The notes under the pieces: model-generated
Database searches by the model: none
Told to the model about the DNA's origin: nothing
The model's input: only the letters and a program-made list of their open reading frames with translations
Origin: Saccharothrix sp. NRRL B-16348
Lineage (GTDB): Bacteria; Actinomycetota; Actinomycetes; Mycobacteriales; Pseudonocardiaceae
Length of the DNA stretch: 64,000 nt
Reading direction: 5' to 3'
Assembly (NCBI RefSeq): GCF_001280085.1
Contig: NZ_LGED01000204.1
Location: 1 to 64,000 of the forward strand
In this document: positions 7,683 through 15,233 of the stretch, piece after piece
Layout of the letters: the number at the start of each line of letters is the position of its first letter
How positions within the stretch are numbered: position 1 is the first letter of the stretch
Position numbers and translations under genes: made by a program

Positions 7683-8393
7683 ATGCGCGTTCTGCCCTCC
7701 CCCGCCGACGTCTCCGCCGCCACCCCCGACCCCATCGCGCGGTGGGCGTCGCAGTCCCTCCTCCCCGGCCGCGGCGGCACGGCGTGGGCGCACGGCGACG
7801 CGGTGGCGGTCCTGGCGCCCGGGTTGTTCCGCTTCGACCGCCTGGTGCTCACCGGCCCGGTGGACGACGTCTCGGCGCTCCTCCGCGCCCACGTGCGCCC
7901 CGGCGTGCGGCCCCTGGTGACGGCCGCCGTGGCCGATGAGCTCGGCTGGCCGGTCATCGCCACGTTCGGCTGGATGGAACGCGGGGGTTCCCTCGCCCCC
8001 GGTTCCGCCGCCCGCTGGCTGACCGACCGGGACCACGACGACGTCGAGTCGCTGCTGCGCAAGGCGAACCCCGACCCGTGGGTCCGGCCCGGCGGGCCGG
8101 GCGCCTCCCGCTGGGCGGGCATCCACGTGGACGACGTGCTGGTCGCGGTCGCGGCGGACGCCTGGCCGTCACCTCAGGTCGGCTTCATCGGTGGCGTGGC
8201 CACCCACCCCGACCACCGCGGCAGGTCGCTGTCCACGAACGTCTGCTCGTTCGTCGTGAGCGCGTTGCTGGCCGAGCGCGGCACGTGCGGGCTGATGGTC
8301 GACAAGGCGAACGAAGCCGCCATCGCGGTGTACCGGCGGCTCGGTTTCGCCTACCGCAGCGTGACCGCACTGCGGGACTCAGCTCACACCTGA
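7683..8393 (+). CDS. GNAT-family acetyltransferase (two-part)
   Basis: 236 residues. The C-terminal half carries a GNAT fold with VGFIGGVATHPDHRGRSLSTNVCSF (acetyl-CoA motif A, RGRSLS near 183-188) followed by LMVDKANEAAIAVYRRLGFAY, the usual motif B. The N-terminal 110 residues resemble the degenerate GNAT half found in tandem-GNAT proteins. The ATG at 7683 was chosen over an in-frame GTG two codons earlier. It lies back to back with the acetyltransferase at 7240-7647, sharing a 35-base promoter region. The substrate is unknown. Confidence 0.75.
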   Translation: MRVLPSPADVSAATPDPIARWASQSLLPGRGGTAWAHGDAVAVLAPGLFRFDRLVLTGPVDDVSALLRAHVRPGVRPLVTAAVADELGWPVIATFGWMERGGSLAPGSAARWLTDRDHDDVESLLRKANPDPWVRPGGPGASRWAGIHVDDVLVAVAADAWPSPQVGFIGGVATHPDHRGRSLSTNVCSFVVSALLAERGTCGLMVDKANEAAIAVYRRLGFAYRSVTALRDSAHT

Positions 8394-8434
8394 ATGGCGG
8401 AACAGCGCGGTGACGCTGAGCTGTTGCACGCGGT

Positions 8435-9442
8435 ATGACGTTGCCGAACACCGCGCGCGAGATCCACCTCGCCTCCCGCCCCGAAGGCTTCCCGACCTCG
8501 GACGACTTCGCCCTGGTCGAAGTGCCCCTGCCGGCCGTCGCCGACGGGCAACTGCTGGTCCGCAACCTCGTGATGAGCGTGGACCCGTACATGCGCGGCC
8601 GGATGAACCTGAGCAAGTCGTACGTGGCGCCGTACGAGATCGGCGAGGCCCTGACCGGCGGCGCGGTGGGCGAGGTCGTGGCGTCGAACGCGCCCGGTTT
8701 CGAGGTCGGCGACACGGTGCTGCACGGCCTGGGCTGGCGCGAGTACGCCGCGGTGGACGCCGCCGACGCGACCAAGGTCGACCCGCAGGCCGCGCCCGTC
8801 GGCGCCTACCTGGGCGTGCTCGGCATGCCCGGCATGACGGCGTACGCGGGCCTGCTGGACGTCGCCGCGTTCAAGGAGGGCGACGTGGTGTTCGTGTCCG
8901 GCGCGGCGGGCGCGGTGGGCCAGGTCGCGGGCCAGGTGGCCCGGTTGCGCGGCGCGAAGCGCGTGATCGGCAGCGCGGGCAGCGACGCGAAGGTGAAGTA
9001 CCTCGTGGAGGAGCTGGGCTTCGACGCGGCGTTCAACTACAAGGACGGCCCGGTCGCGGAACTGCTGGCCGCGGCGGCGCCGGACGGCATCGACGTGTAC
9101 TACGACAACGTCGGCGGCGAGCACCTGGAGGCGGCGATCGCCTCGTTCAATCAGTTCGGCCGCGTCGCCATGTGCGGCTCGATCTCGAACTACAACACCA
9201 CCGACCCGGTCGGCCCGCGCAACATCGGCCTGGCCGTGGGCAAGCGCCTGTCGCTGCGCGGGTTCATCGTCTGGGACCACGAGCACCTGCGCGAGGACTT
9301 CGTGCGCGAGGTCAGCGGCTGGATCGCCTCGGGCGAGCTGCGCTACCAGGAGACCGTGACCGAGGGCCTGGACCGCGCGCCCGAGGCGTTCATCGGCATG
9401 CTGCGCGGCGAGAACGTCGGCAAGGCCCTGGTGACCCTGTAG
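8435..9442 (+). CDS. NADP-dependent medium-chain oxidoreductase (CurA/LTB4-dehydrogenase type)
   Basis: 335 residues, a full-length zinc-independent medium-chain dehydrogenase of the prostaglandin reductase/CurA group that reduces alpha,beta-unsaturated carbonyls with NADPH. Visible signatures are VMSVDPYMRGRMN (near 48), GGAVGEVVAS, the glycine-rich nucleotide loop VSGAAGAVGQVAGQVA (about 155-170), DVYYDNVGGEHLEAAI and the C-terminal GENVGKALV. No cysteine or histidine pattern for zinc is present. The gene stands alone. A possible hairpin terminator follows at 9464 before the convergent gene. Confidence 0.9.
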   Translation: MTLPNTAREIHLASRPEGFPTSDDFALVEVPLPAVADGQLLVRNLVMSVDPYMRGRMNLSKSYVAPYEIGEALTGGAVGEVVASNAPGFEVGDTVLHGLGWREYAAVDAADATKVDPQAAPVGAYLGVLGMPGMTAYAGLLDVAAFKEGDVVFVSGAAGAVGQVAGQVARLRGAKRVIGSAGSDAKVKYLVEELGFDAAFNYKDGPVAELLAAAAPDGIDVYYDNVGGEHLEAAIASFNQFGRVAMCGSISNYNTTDPVGPRNIGLAVGKRLSLRGFIVWDHEHLREDFVREVSGWIASGELRYQETVTEGLDRAPEAFIGMLRGENVGKALVTL

Positions 9443-9463
9443 GGAACCGGTTGTCGGGCACGG

Positions 9464-9487
9464 CCGGCGATGCGCTCGCGTCGCCGG
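9464..9487. terminator. Possible bidirectional terminator
   Basis: CCGGCGATG (9464-9472) pairs with CGTCGCCGG (9479-9487), nine pairs including one G-U, with a six-base loop, in the 78-base gap between convergent genes ending at 9442 and 9521. Confidence 0.45.
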
Positions 9488-9520
9488 CACGTGCGCCCCT
9501 GTCGGCCGGCGGGCCGCGCG

Positions 9521-10135
9521 TCAGCCTCCGTGCCGGGCGAAGACCTCCCGGATCCCGCTCAGCGCGGCGGCCCGCTCGGTCTCGTCCGAGTACCACCCGG
9601 ACCGGCTCTCGACCACCGACTCCGGGGTGAACTCCCGCCCGAACAGGTACGCGTCGAGGCAGTACCCGAACCCCGACTCGGCCATCGGCTGCAAGCCCTC
9701 CTGCTCGCAGTGCGCCAGGAACCCCTCGGCCTCCCGCCACTGCCCGCCGTCGAACCAGAACACCCCACCGGCGTAGTGGATCGTGTTCCCGGTCGCCTCG
9801 TCGGTGAGGTTCAGCGACTCGTAGTTCTCCGGACGGTTGCGCACCAGGTGCACCAGGTCGTCGGGCACGCCGCGGTAGAGCGACTCCTGGAGCGCGTAGT
9901 CACCCTCCGCGTACAGGTTCAGGTCGGTCTCGTGGTCGAACGTCAGCAGCAACGCCCGGCCCTCCGGCGTGAAGTACCAGACGGTCGACTGCCCGCCCGA
10001 GTCGTTCCACGCGAACCGCTCCGCGCCGTCCACCACCATGGGCGCCACCTCGGCGATCTCGCCGACGATCGCCGCACGGCGCCGCACCTCGACCAGCGGA
10101 GTGGTGACGAGCCCCTCCCACACGTCCTCAGTCAT
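9521..10135 (-). CDS. Hypothetical cytosolic protein
   Basis: 204 residues, acidic, rich in aromatic residues (WYFTPEGRALLLTFDHE, YAGGVFWFDGGQW, GFGYCLDAYLFG). There is no signal peptide, membrane span or known catalytic motif. The pattern resembles small actinobacterial proteins of the immunity/SUKH-like sort, but the match is too weak to name. TAGCCT lies six bases before the ATG, suggesting a leaderless transcript. It is followed by the convergent oxidoreductase gene and preceded by the end of an amidohydrolase gene 39 bases upstream on the same strand. Confidence 0.6.
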   Translation of the reverse strand: MTEDVWEGLVTTPLVEVRRRAAIVGEIAEVAPMVVDGAERFAWNDSGGQSTVWYFTPEGRALLLTFDHETDLNLYAEGDYALQESLYRGVPDDLVHLVRNRPENYESLNLTDEATGNTIHYAGGVFWFDGGQWREAEGFLAHCEQEGLQPMAESGFGYCLDAYLFGREFTPESVVESRSGWYSDETERAAALSGIREVFARHGG

Positions 10136-10174
10136 GCGCGCAGGCTACTGACCACCACCGACAATTCCCCGCAT

Positions 10175-11371
10175 TCACACGACTTCGCCGTCCGCGGCCA
10201 CCACGCGGCCCTCGTGCACGACCACCGTGCGCGGCGCGCGATCCATCACCGCGGCGGTCACCGTGTCACCCGGCACCACCACCAAGTCCGCGGGCGCGCG
10301 TTCGGTGAGCCCCAGCACCCGGCCCATCACCGCCGCACCGCCCCGCGTGGCGACGTCGACGCACATCTCGACCAGCTCGTCACGCCGGAACCCGTTGCGG
10401 TGGGCCAACTGCCACGTCCGCTCCAGCATGTCGCCGTTGCCGTAGGGCGACCAGTAGTCCCGGATGCCGTCCTGCCCGAGCCCGACCCGCACCCCGGCCC
10501 ACCGCAACTGCCGCAGCGGCAACGGCTCCCGCGCACCCGGCGCGACGGTCGTCACCGCGACGTCGTGCTCCGCCAGCCGGTCCACCAGCTCCCCGCGCCG
10601 CGCCTCGTCCACGCTCGACAGCGCGAACGCGTGGCTGATCGTCACCTGCCCCTGCATGCCGAGCGCGCCCACCCGCTCGCAGATCAGCTCCACCTGGAAC
10701 GCGCCCAACGTCCCGGCGTCGTGCAGGTGCACGTCCACCCCGCGCTGGTGCTTCTCCGCCAACCCGAACACGACGTCCAGGTGCCGCACGGGATCCCGGT
10801 CGTACCCCGCCGGGTCGAGCCCGCCGACCAGGTCCGCGCCCGCCCGCAGCGCCGCGTCCAGCAGCTCCGCGGTGCCCTTCTCGCGCAGGATGCCGCACTG
10901 CGGGAACGCCACCACCTCGACGTGCGCCCGCGCGGCGTGCTCCTCCCGTGCCGCGAGCACGCCTTCGAGCTTCTCCAGCCCCGAGTCGACGTCCACCTGC
11001 GCGTGGCTGCGCACGTGCGTGGCGCCGCCGGCGATCGTCCGCCCGAGCGTGTAGGTGGCGCGTTCGGCGACGGACGCCTCCGCGGCACGCCAGTTGCGCC
11101 GGTCGTTGTCGATCAGCTCGGCCAGCCCGTCACCCGCGCTGTGCGGGCGGAACGGCAGTCCCAGCCGGGTCGAGTCGAGGTGCGCGTGCGCGTCGGTGAA
11201 CGCGGGCAGCAGCACGCCGCCCCGCCCGTCGACCACCGCCACCCCGGGCGGCGGGTCCAGGTCCTGACCGAACGCCGCGACGTGCCCGCCCTCGCAGAGC
11301 ACGTCGACCAGGGGTGCGCCCGGGGCGTTCGGCCACGGCCGCACGGAACGGATCAGCAGGTCACCGGTCAC
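10175..11371 (-). CDS. Amidohydrolase, cytosine-deaminase-like
   Basis: 398 residues of the metal-dependent amidohydrolase superfamily. Metal ligands are visible as HAHLD (residues about 61-65), VDVHLHDAG (His near 216), ISHAFAL (His near 248) and GLGQDGIRDYW (the aspartate near 303). Order and spacing fit the CodA/N-isopropylammelide group that deaminates or hydrolyses cyclic amidines, so cytosine deaminase is the nearest named activity; the true substrate is not fixed by sequence. Its start overlaps the 3-prime end of the upstream FAD oxidase gene by 11 bases, so the two are probably co-transcribed. Confidence 0.8.
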   Translation of the reverse strand: MTGDLLIRSVRPWPNAPGAPLVDVLCEGGHVAAFGQDLDPPPGVAVVDGRGGVLLPAFTDAHAHLDSTRLGLPFRPHSAGDGLAELIDNDRRNWRAAEASVAERATYTLGRTIAGGATHVRSHAQVDVDSGLEKLEGVLAAREEHAARAHVEVVAFPQCGILREKGTAELLDAALRAGADLVGGLDPAGYDRDPVRHLDVVFGLAEKHQRGVDVHLHDAGTLGAFQVELICERVGALGMQGQVTISHAFALSSVDEARRGELVDRLAEHDVAVTTVAPGAREPLPLRQLRWAGVRVGLGQDGIRDYWSPYGNGDMLERTWQLAHRNGFRRDELVEMCVDVATRGGAAVMGRVLGLTERAPADLVVVPGDTVTAAVMDRAPRTVVVHEGRVVAADGEVV

Positions 11372-12998
11372 CAGGCGACGCTAGCCCCGACGCTCCGATG
11401 TCGCCAGCGAGGAGTTTGCCCGGGTTGAGCACGCCGGTCGGGTCGAGCGTCCGCTTGACCGACGCCAGCACGTCCAGGCCCAGCGCCCCGATCTCGGCTT
11501 CCAGGTACGGAGCGTGATCGGCGCCCACCGCGTGGTGGTGGCTGATCGTGCCGAGTCCGGTGATCGCCTCGCTGGCCGCGGCCTTCGCCACCTGCCACTG
11601 CCCGATCGGATCGGCGGCGTCCCGGGCGGCCAGCGCCGTGAAGTACAGCGACGCACCGGTCTCGTAGGCGTGCGAGATGTGGCACATGACCACGCACTCG
11701 CCCAACGCGTCGACCAACGCCTCCCGCACCGCGGCACGCAGGTCCGACACCTTCGACCAGTGCGTCGCCGTCTCCAACGTCTCCACGCACACGCCGACCT
11801 CCATCAGCGCGTCCCGCTGGCGGGGCCCGTTGAACCGACCGTGCCGCCACGCCTCGCCGAGCGCCTTGCCGAGCGACAGTGCCTTCACGCCGCGCAACGA
11901 CTTCGCCCTCCGCCGCGCGACCTCCCGCTTCGACGCCCCGTGCCAGCCGAGGATGAGCATGCACGGCTCCCGCACACCGCGTGCCTTCAGATATCCCTTG
12001 AGCGCGTTGACCTTCCACCCGCCGCCCAGCGCCAGCGACACCTCGGTCTCGTCCACATCGGACAGACGTGTCACGTCCGCCGGCGCCCGCCGTTGGGCCA
12101 ACTCGCGCACGAGAGCCGACCCGCGCTCCCACCCGTCCACCACGAAACCCTCGTACCGCTCGACCTCCGGCCGCCGCCGCACCCGCAGCGCGACCTCCGT
12201 GATGACGCCGAAGACGCCCTCGCTGCCGACGACCAGCTGCTTCAGGTCCGGCCCGGCCGCCGACGCCGGCGCACCGCCCAACCGCCACTCGCCCACCGGC
12301 GTGGCCAGCCGGACGCCCTCCACCATGTCCTCGAACCGGCCGTACCCGGACGACGCCTGCCCGGCCGACCTGGTCGCGGCGAACCCGCCGATGGTGGCCC
12401 TCTCGTACGACTGCGGCACGTGCCCGATGGTCAGCCCGTGCGCGGCCAGCAGCCGTTCGGCCCGCGGCGCGGGCAACCCCGCCTGGAGCACGGCCAACCG
12501 GGACACCGGGTCGACCTCGACCAGCTTGTCCAGCCGGTGCAGGTCCAGCGCGATCACCGCCGCCTTGTCACCGCGCAGGGCGTTCACCCCGCCCACCACC
12601 GACGTGCCACCGCCGAACGGCACCACCGCGACGTCGTGCTCGACGCACACCTGCAGCACCTCGACGACCTGCTCGGGTGACGCGGGCAGCACCACCGCGT
12701 CGGGCACGGCCAACTCGCCGTCACCCCGTTGCCGCAATAGGTCCACATAGGACAGACCGCCGGCACGGCCGAGCCGCGAGTCGCGGTCCACCCGCACGTG
12801 CCCCGGGCCGACCACCTCGCCCAGCGCGGTCTTCGCCGCGTCGCTCAACCCGGACCCCGGCACCTCCGGCGCCCGCGCCGGCGTGCGGACGTCACCCAGC
12901 CCGGTCCGGTCCCGCAGCCACTTCACCGCGTGCGGCGGGAGCGAGCCCGTGGTCGTGGTCCACCTGCCCCGGAGGGTGTGGTCGATGTGCTCGGTCAC
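11361..12998 (-). CDS. FAD-linked oxidase, alkyl-DHAP-synthase-like
   Basis: About 545 residues. The N-terminal half is a PCMH-type FAD domain (PFGGGTSVVGGVNAL, PQSYERATIGGFAATRSAGQ, VVGSEGVFGVITEVALRV); the C-terminal cap ends with SHHHAVGADH, the His-rich motif of alkyldihydroxyacetonephosphate synthase, and DPTGVLNPGKLL. Such enzymes act on glycerol-backbone or 2-hydroxyacid substrates. The neighbour pair TetR-GlpD, divergently transcribed, supports a glycerol/ether-lipid link. GTG 12998 is the preferred start. An upstream ATG at 13016 also reads in frame and overlaps the divergent TetR start codon, with the shared operator between them. Confidence 0.8.
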   Translation of the reverse strand: MTEHIDHTLRGRWTTTTGSLPPHAVKWLRDRTGLGDVRTPARAPEVPGSGLSDAAKTALGEVVGPGHVRVDRDSRLGRAGGLSYVDLLRQRGDGELAVPDAVVLPASPEQVVEVLQVCVEHDVAVVPFGGGTSVVGGVNALRGDKAAVIALDLHRLDKLVEVDPVSRLAVLQAGLPAPRAERLLAAHGLTIGHVPQSYERATIGGFAATRSAGQASSGYGRFEDMVEGVRLATPVGEWRLGGAPASAAGPDLKQLVVGSEGVFGVITEVALRVRRRPEVERYEGFVVDGWERGSALVRELAQRRAPADVTRLSDVDETEVSLALGGGWKVNALKGYLKARGVREPCMLILGWHGASKREVARRRAKSLRGVKALSLGKALGEAWRHGRFNGPRQRDALMEVGVCVETLETATHWSKVSDLRAAVREALVDALGECVVMCHISHAYETGASLYFTALAARDAADPIGQWQVAKAAASEAITGLGTISHHHAVGADHAPYLEAEIGALGLDVLASVKRTLDPTGVLNPGKLLAGDIGASGLASPGDR

Positions 12999-13001
12999 CG
13001 C

Positions 13002-13031
13002 TACAGTGTTACACATGACGTCTCAACGTCA
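13002..13031. promoter_or_regulatory. TetR operator/promoter between FAD oxidase and TetR-glpD
   Basis: TACAGT (13002-13007) lies seven bases before the TetR ATG, giving a leaderless promoter. Two palindromes overlap it: GTGTTACAC (13006-13014) and the perfect TGACGTCTCAACGTCA (13016-13031). These are natural binding sites for the adjacent TetR, controlling both directions. Confidence 0.55.
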
Positions 13032-13581
13032 CAGTGATGACGCGCTCCTCGACGCGGCCCGCGACTGCGTGGTCGAAGTCGGGGTCCGCCGCACCACGCT
13101 GACGGACATCGCCAAACGCGCCGGCGTCAGCCGGATGACCCTCTACCGCCGTTTCCCGGACGTCGGGACGCTGGTCAGGGCCCTCATGACCAGGGAGTTC
13201 ACCGCTCTGCTCCAGCGCGTCGAGGTGACCGGCGAGCACGCCAGGCAGCGGCTCGTGGCGCAGGCCATCGCGGGCATCCGGCTCCTGGCCGCCGACCCGT
13301 TGATGCGGCGCGTGCTCGACCTGGACGCCGAGCTGATGCTGCCGTACCTCGTGCAACGGCTCGGGAGCACGCAGCGGCTGGTCGAGGCGTTCCTCATCGG
13401 CCGGATCGAGGAGGGGCACGCGGACGGCTCGATCCGGCCCGGCTCCACCTCCGCCCAGGCGCGCCTCGTGCTGCTGACGACGCAGTCGCTGGTGCTCTCG
13501 ATCCGACCGGCCACCACGGACCTGGACTTCGAGGAGCTGCTCGCCGAACTGGCCGCCTACCTCGACGCGGCGCTGTCGTGA
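13015..13581 (+). CDS. TetR-family regulator of glycerol/lipid cluster
   Basis: 188 residues. The N-terminal TetR DNA-binding domain is complete: TLTDIAKRAGVSRMTLYRRFPDVGTLV at about 27-53. The all-helical C-terminal domain has no recognised ligand signature. The ATG at 13015 overlaps the possible upstream start of the divergent FAD oxidase. Its stop overlaps the glpD GTG by four bases. It probably represses the FAD oxidase and its own glpD operon through the palindromes in and before its first codons. Confidence 0.85.
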   Translation: MTSQRHSDDALLDAARDCVVEVGVRRTTLTDIAKRAGVSRMTLYRRFPDVGTLVRALMTREFTALLQRVEVTGEHARQRLVAQAIAGIRLLAADPLMRRVLDLDAELMLPYLVQRLGSTQRLVEAFLIGRIEEGHADGSIRPGSTSAQARLVLLTTQSLVLSIRPATTDLDFEELLAELAAYLDAALS

Positions 13582-15020
13582 ACACCTCTCTGAACGCGGC
13601 GCGCCGGCGCGCGGACCTGGACCACCTGGCCTCGTCCCCGGTCGACCTGCTCGTCATCGGCGGTGGTGTGACAGGTGCCGGTGTCGCCTTGGACGCGGCG
13701 TCACGCGGGCTGTCGGTGTGCCTGGTGGAGGCGCACGACCTGGCGTTCGGCACGTCCCGCTGGTCGAGCAAGCTGGTCCACGGCGGGCTGCGCTACCTGG
13801 CCCAGGGCGAGATCGGGTTGGCGTACGAGAGCGCGGTCGAGCGGGGCATCCTGATGACCCGGACCGCGCCCCACCTGGTGCGGGCGCTGCCGCAGCTGGT
13901 GCCGTTGCACGGCAAGGGGAACGAAGCCGTCGTGATGGCCGGTCTGCGCGCGGGTGATCTCCTGCGCCGGCTGGCCCGGACGCCGTCACGGGTGCTGCCC
14001 GGTCCGCGGCGCGTGCCCGCCGTCGAGGCGCTGGCGCTGGCTCCGGGTCTGCGCCGGGCCGGTCTGCGCGGCGGCCTGCTGAGCTTCGACGGGCAGTTGG
14101 TCGACGACGCCCGCCTGGTCGTGGCGCTGGCCCGGACCGCCGCCGGCTTCGGTGCCCGGATCGTCACGCGCGCCCGTGCCACCCGGCTCACCGGGCACGG
14201 CGCGGAGGTGGTGGACGCGCTCACCGGGGCGTCGCTGCGCATCGAGGCACGTGCGGTGGTGAACGCCGCCGGCGTGTGGGCGGGCGACCTGGTGCCGGAC
14301 GTGAAGCTCCGGCCGTCCCGGGGCTCGCACCTGGTGCTGTCCGCGTCCGTGGTGGGCCTGTCGAACACGGCGCTGACCGTGCCGATCCCGGGTGCGCGGA
14401 ACCGCTACGCGCTCGTGCTGCCGCAACGTGACGGGCGCGTGTACGTGGGTCTGACCGACGAGCCGGTGGACGGCCCGATCCCGGACGTGCCGACCGTGCC
14501 GCAGTCCGATGTGGACTTCCTGCTCGCGGTCGCGTCGTCGGTGCTGGAGCGCGAACTGTCGCCCTCCGACGTCGCGGGATCGTTCGCCGGGCTGCGTCCG
14601 CTCCTCGACACCGGCGACGGCCCCAGCGCCGACCTCTCCCGCCGGCACGCCGTGCTGACCGACGGCGGCGTAACCACGGTCGTGGGCGGCAAGCTCACCA
14701 CGTACCGCCGCATGGCCGCCGACGCCGTGGACGCCACCGCCCTGACCACCGTTCGTTCGCGCACCGCGCGCCTCCCGTTGGTCGGCGCTGGGCCGTCCAC
14801 CGGCCCAGCTGACCTGACCGCCCGTTACGGGGCTGAAGCCGCCGCCGTCGCCGAGGTGGGCGAGGTCGCCTGGGCCGTCCGCCACGAAGGCGCCCTGACC
14901 GCCGACGACGTCCTGGACCGGCGTACCCGGATCGGCCTGGTGCCGACCGACCGTGCCGCTGCCGAACCTGCCGTCACCGCCGAGGTGGCCGCGGAACTGG
15001 CCGCCCAACCCCGGTCCTGA
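13578..15020 (+). CDS. glpD: Glycerol-3-phosphate dehydrogenase (FAD)
   Basis: 480 residues. It oxidises sn-glycerol-3-phosphate to dihydroxyacetone phosphate at the inner membrane face, feeding electrons to quinones. The FAD-binding start LLVIGGGVTGAGVALDAASR (about 24-43), the family signature FGTSRWSSKLVHGGLRYL and the C-terminal GGKLTTYRRMAADAVD are visible. At 480 residues it is shorter than the E. coli type (about 500) but complete. The GTG start lies within the TetR stop (GTGA), so the two are co-translated. Its stop codon TGA is the first part of the 22-bp repeat array that follows. Confidence 0.9.
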   Translation: MNTSLNAARRRADLDHLASSPVDLLVIGGGVTGAGVALDAASRGLSVCLVEAHDLAFGTSRWSSKLVHGGLRYLAQGEIGLAYESAVERGILMTRTAPHLVRALPQLVPLHGKGNEAVVMAGLRAGDLLRRLARTPSRVLPGPRRVPAVEALALAPGLRRAGLRGGLLSFDGQLVDDARLVVALARTAAGFGARIVTRARATRLTGHGAEVVDALTGASLRIEARAVVNAAGVWAGDLVPDVKLRPSRGSHLVLSASVVGLSNTALTVPIPGARNRYALVLPQRDGRVYVGLTDEPVDGPIPDVPTVPQSDVDFLLAVASSVLERELSPSDVAGSFAGLRPLLDTGDGPSADLSRRHAVLTDGGVTTVVGGKLTTYRRMAADAVDATALTTVRSRTARLPLVGAGPSTGPADLTARYGAEAAAVAEVGEVAWAVRHEGALTADDVLDRRTRIGLVPTDRAAAEPAVTAEVAAELAAQPRS

Positions 15021-15170
15021 GCGTTGAATTCAGGCGTCCTGAACGTAGGACTCTCGCGACCTGAGCGTAGGACTCTCGCGACGCGAACGTAGGACACGCG
15101 CGACGCGAACGTTCGACACGCGGGGCGTGAGCGTTCGACACGCGCGGGCTGAGCGTTCGACACGCGAAGG
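15017..15170 (+). repeat. Seven tandem 22-bp units after glpD
   Basis: Seven head-to-tail units of exactly 22 bases begin at 15017, 15039, 15061, 15083, 15105, 15127 and 15149. Three word types occur in order: C-type (CTGAGCGTTGAA), three B-type (GAACGTAGGACWCKCGCG-like) and three A-type (GAGCGTTCGACACGCG). The first unit includes the glpD stop codon. The same units in the same order form both arms of the palindrome at 25339-25530. The array lies between convergent genes and has no unique spacers, so it is not a CRISPR. Confidence 0.9.
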
Positions 15171-15191
15171 GTGAGGGGTTGTGGGTATGGC

Positions 15192-15222
15192 AAAGGGGAC
15201 CTCCGTGGTGGAGGTCCCCTTT
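15192..15222 (-). terminator. Terminator of the type VII substrate operon
   Basis: AAAGGGGACCTCC (15192-15204) pairs perfectly with 15210-15222 around a five-base loop, 12 bases past the stop codon of the minus-strand WXG-type gene. The stem could work in both directions between glpD and that gene. Confidence 0.85.
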
Positions 15223-15233
15223 GGGGTGTCAGG

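Noticed and set aside
15017..15170. CRISPR-like regular repeats
   Set aside because: Units are contiguous without unique spacers, vary in sequence by type, and no cas genes are near. The same applies to 25339-25530.
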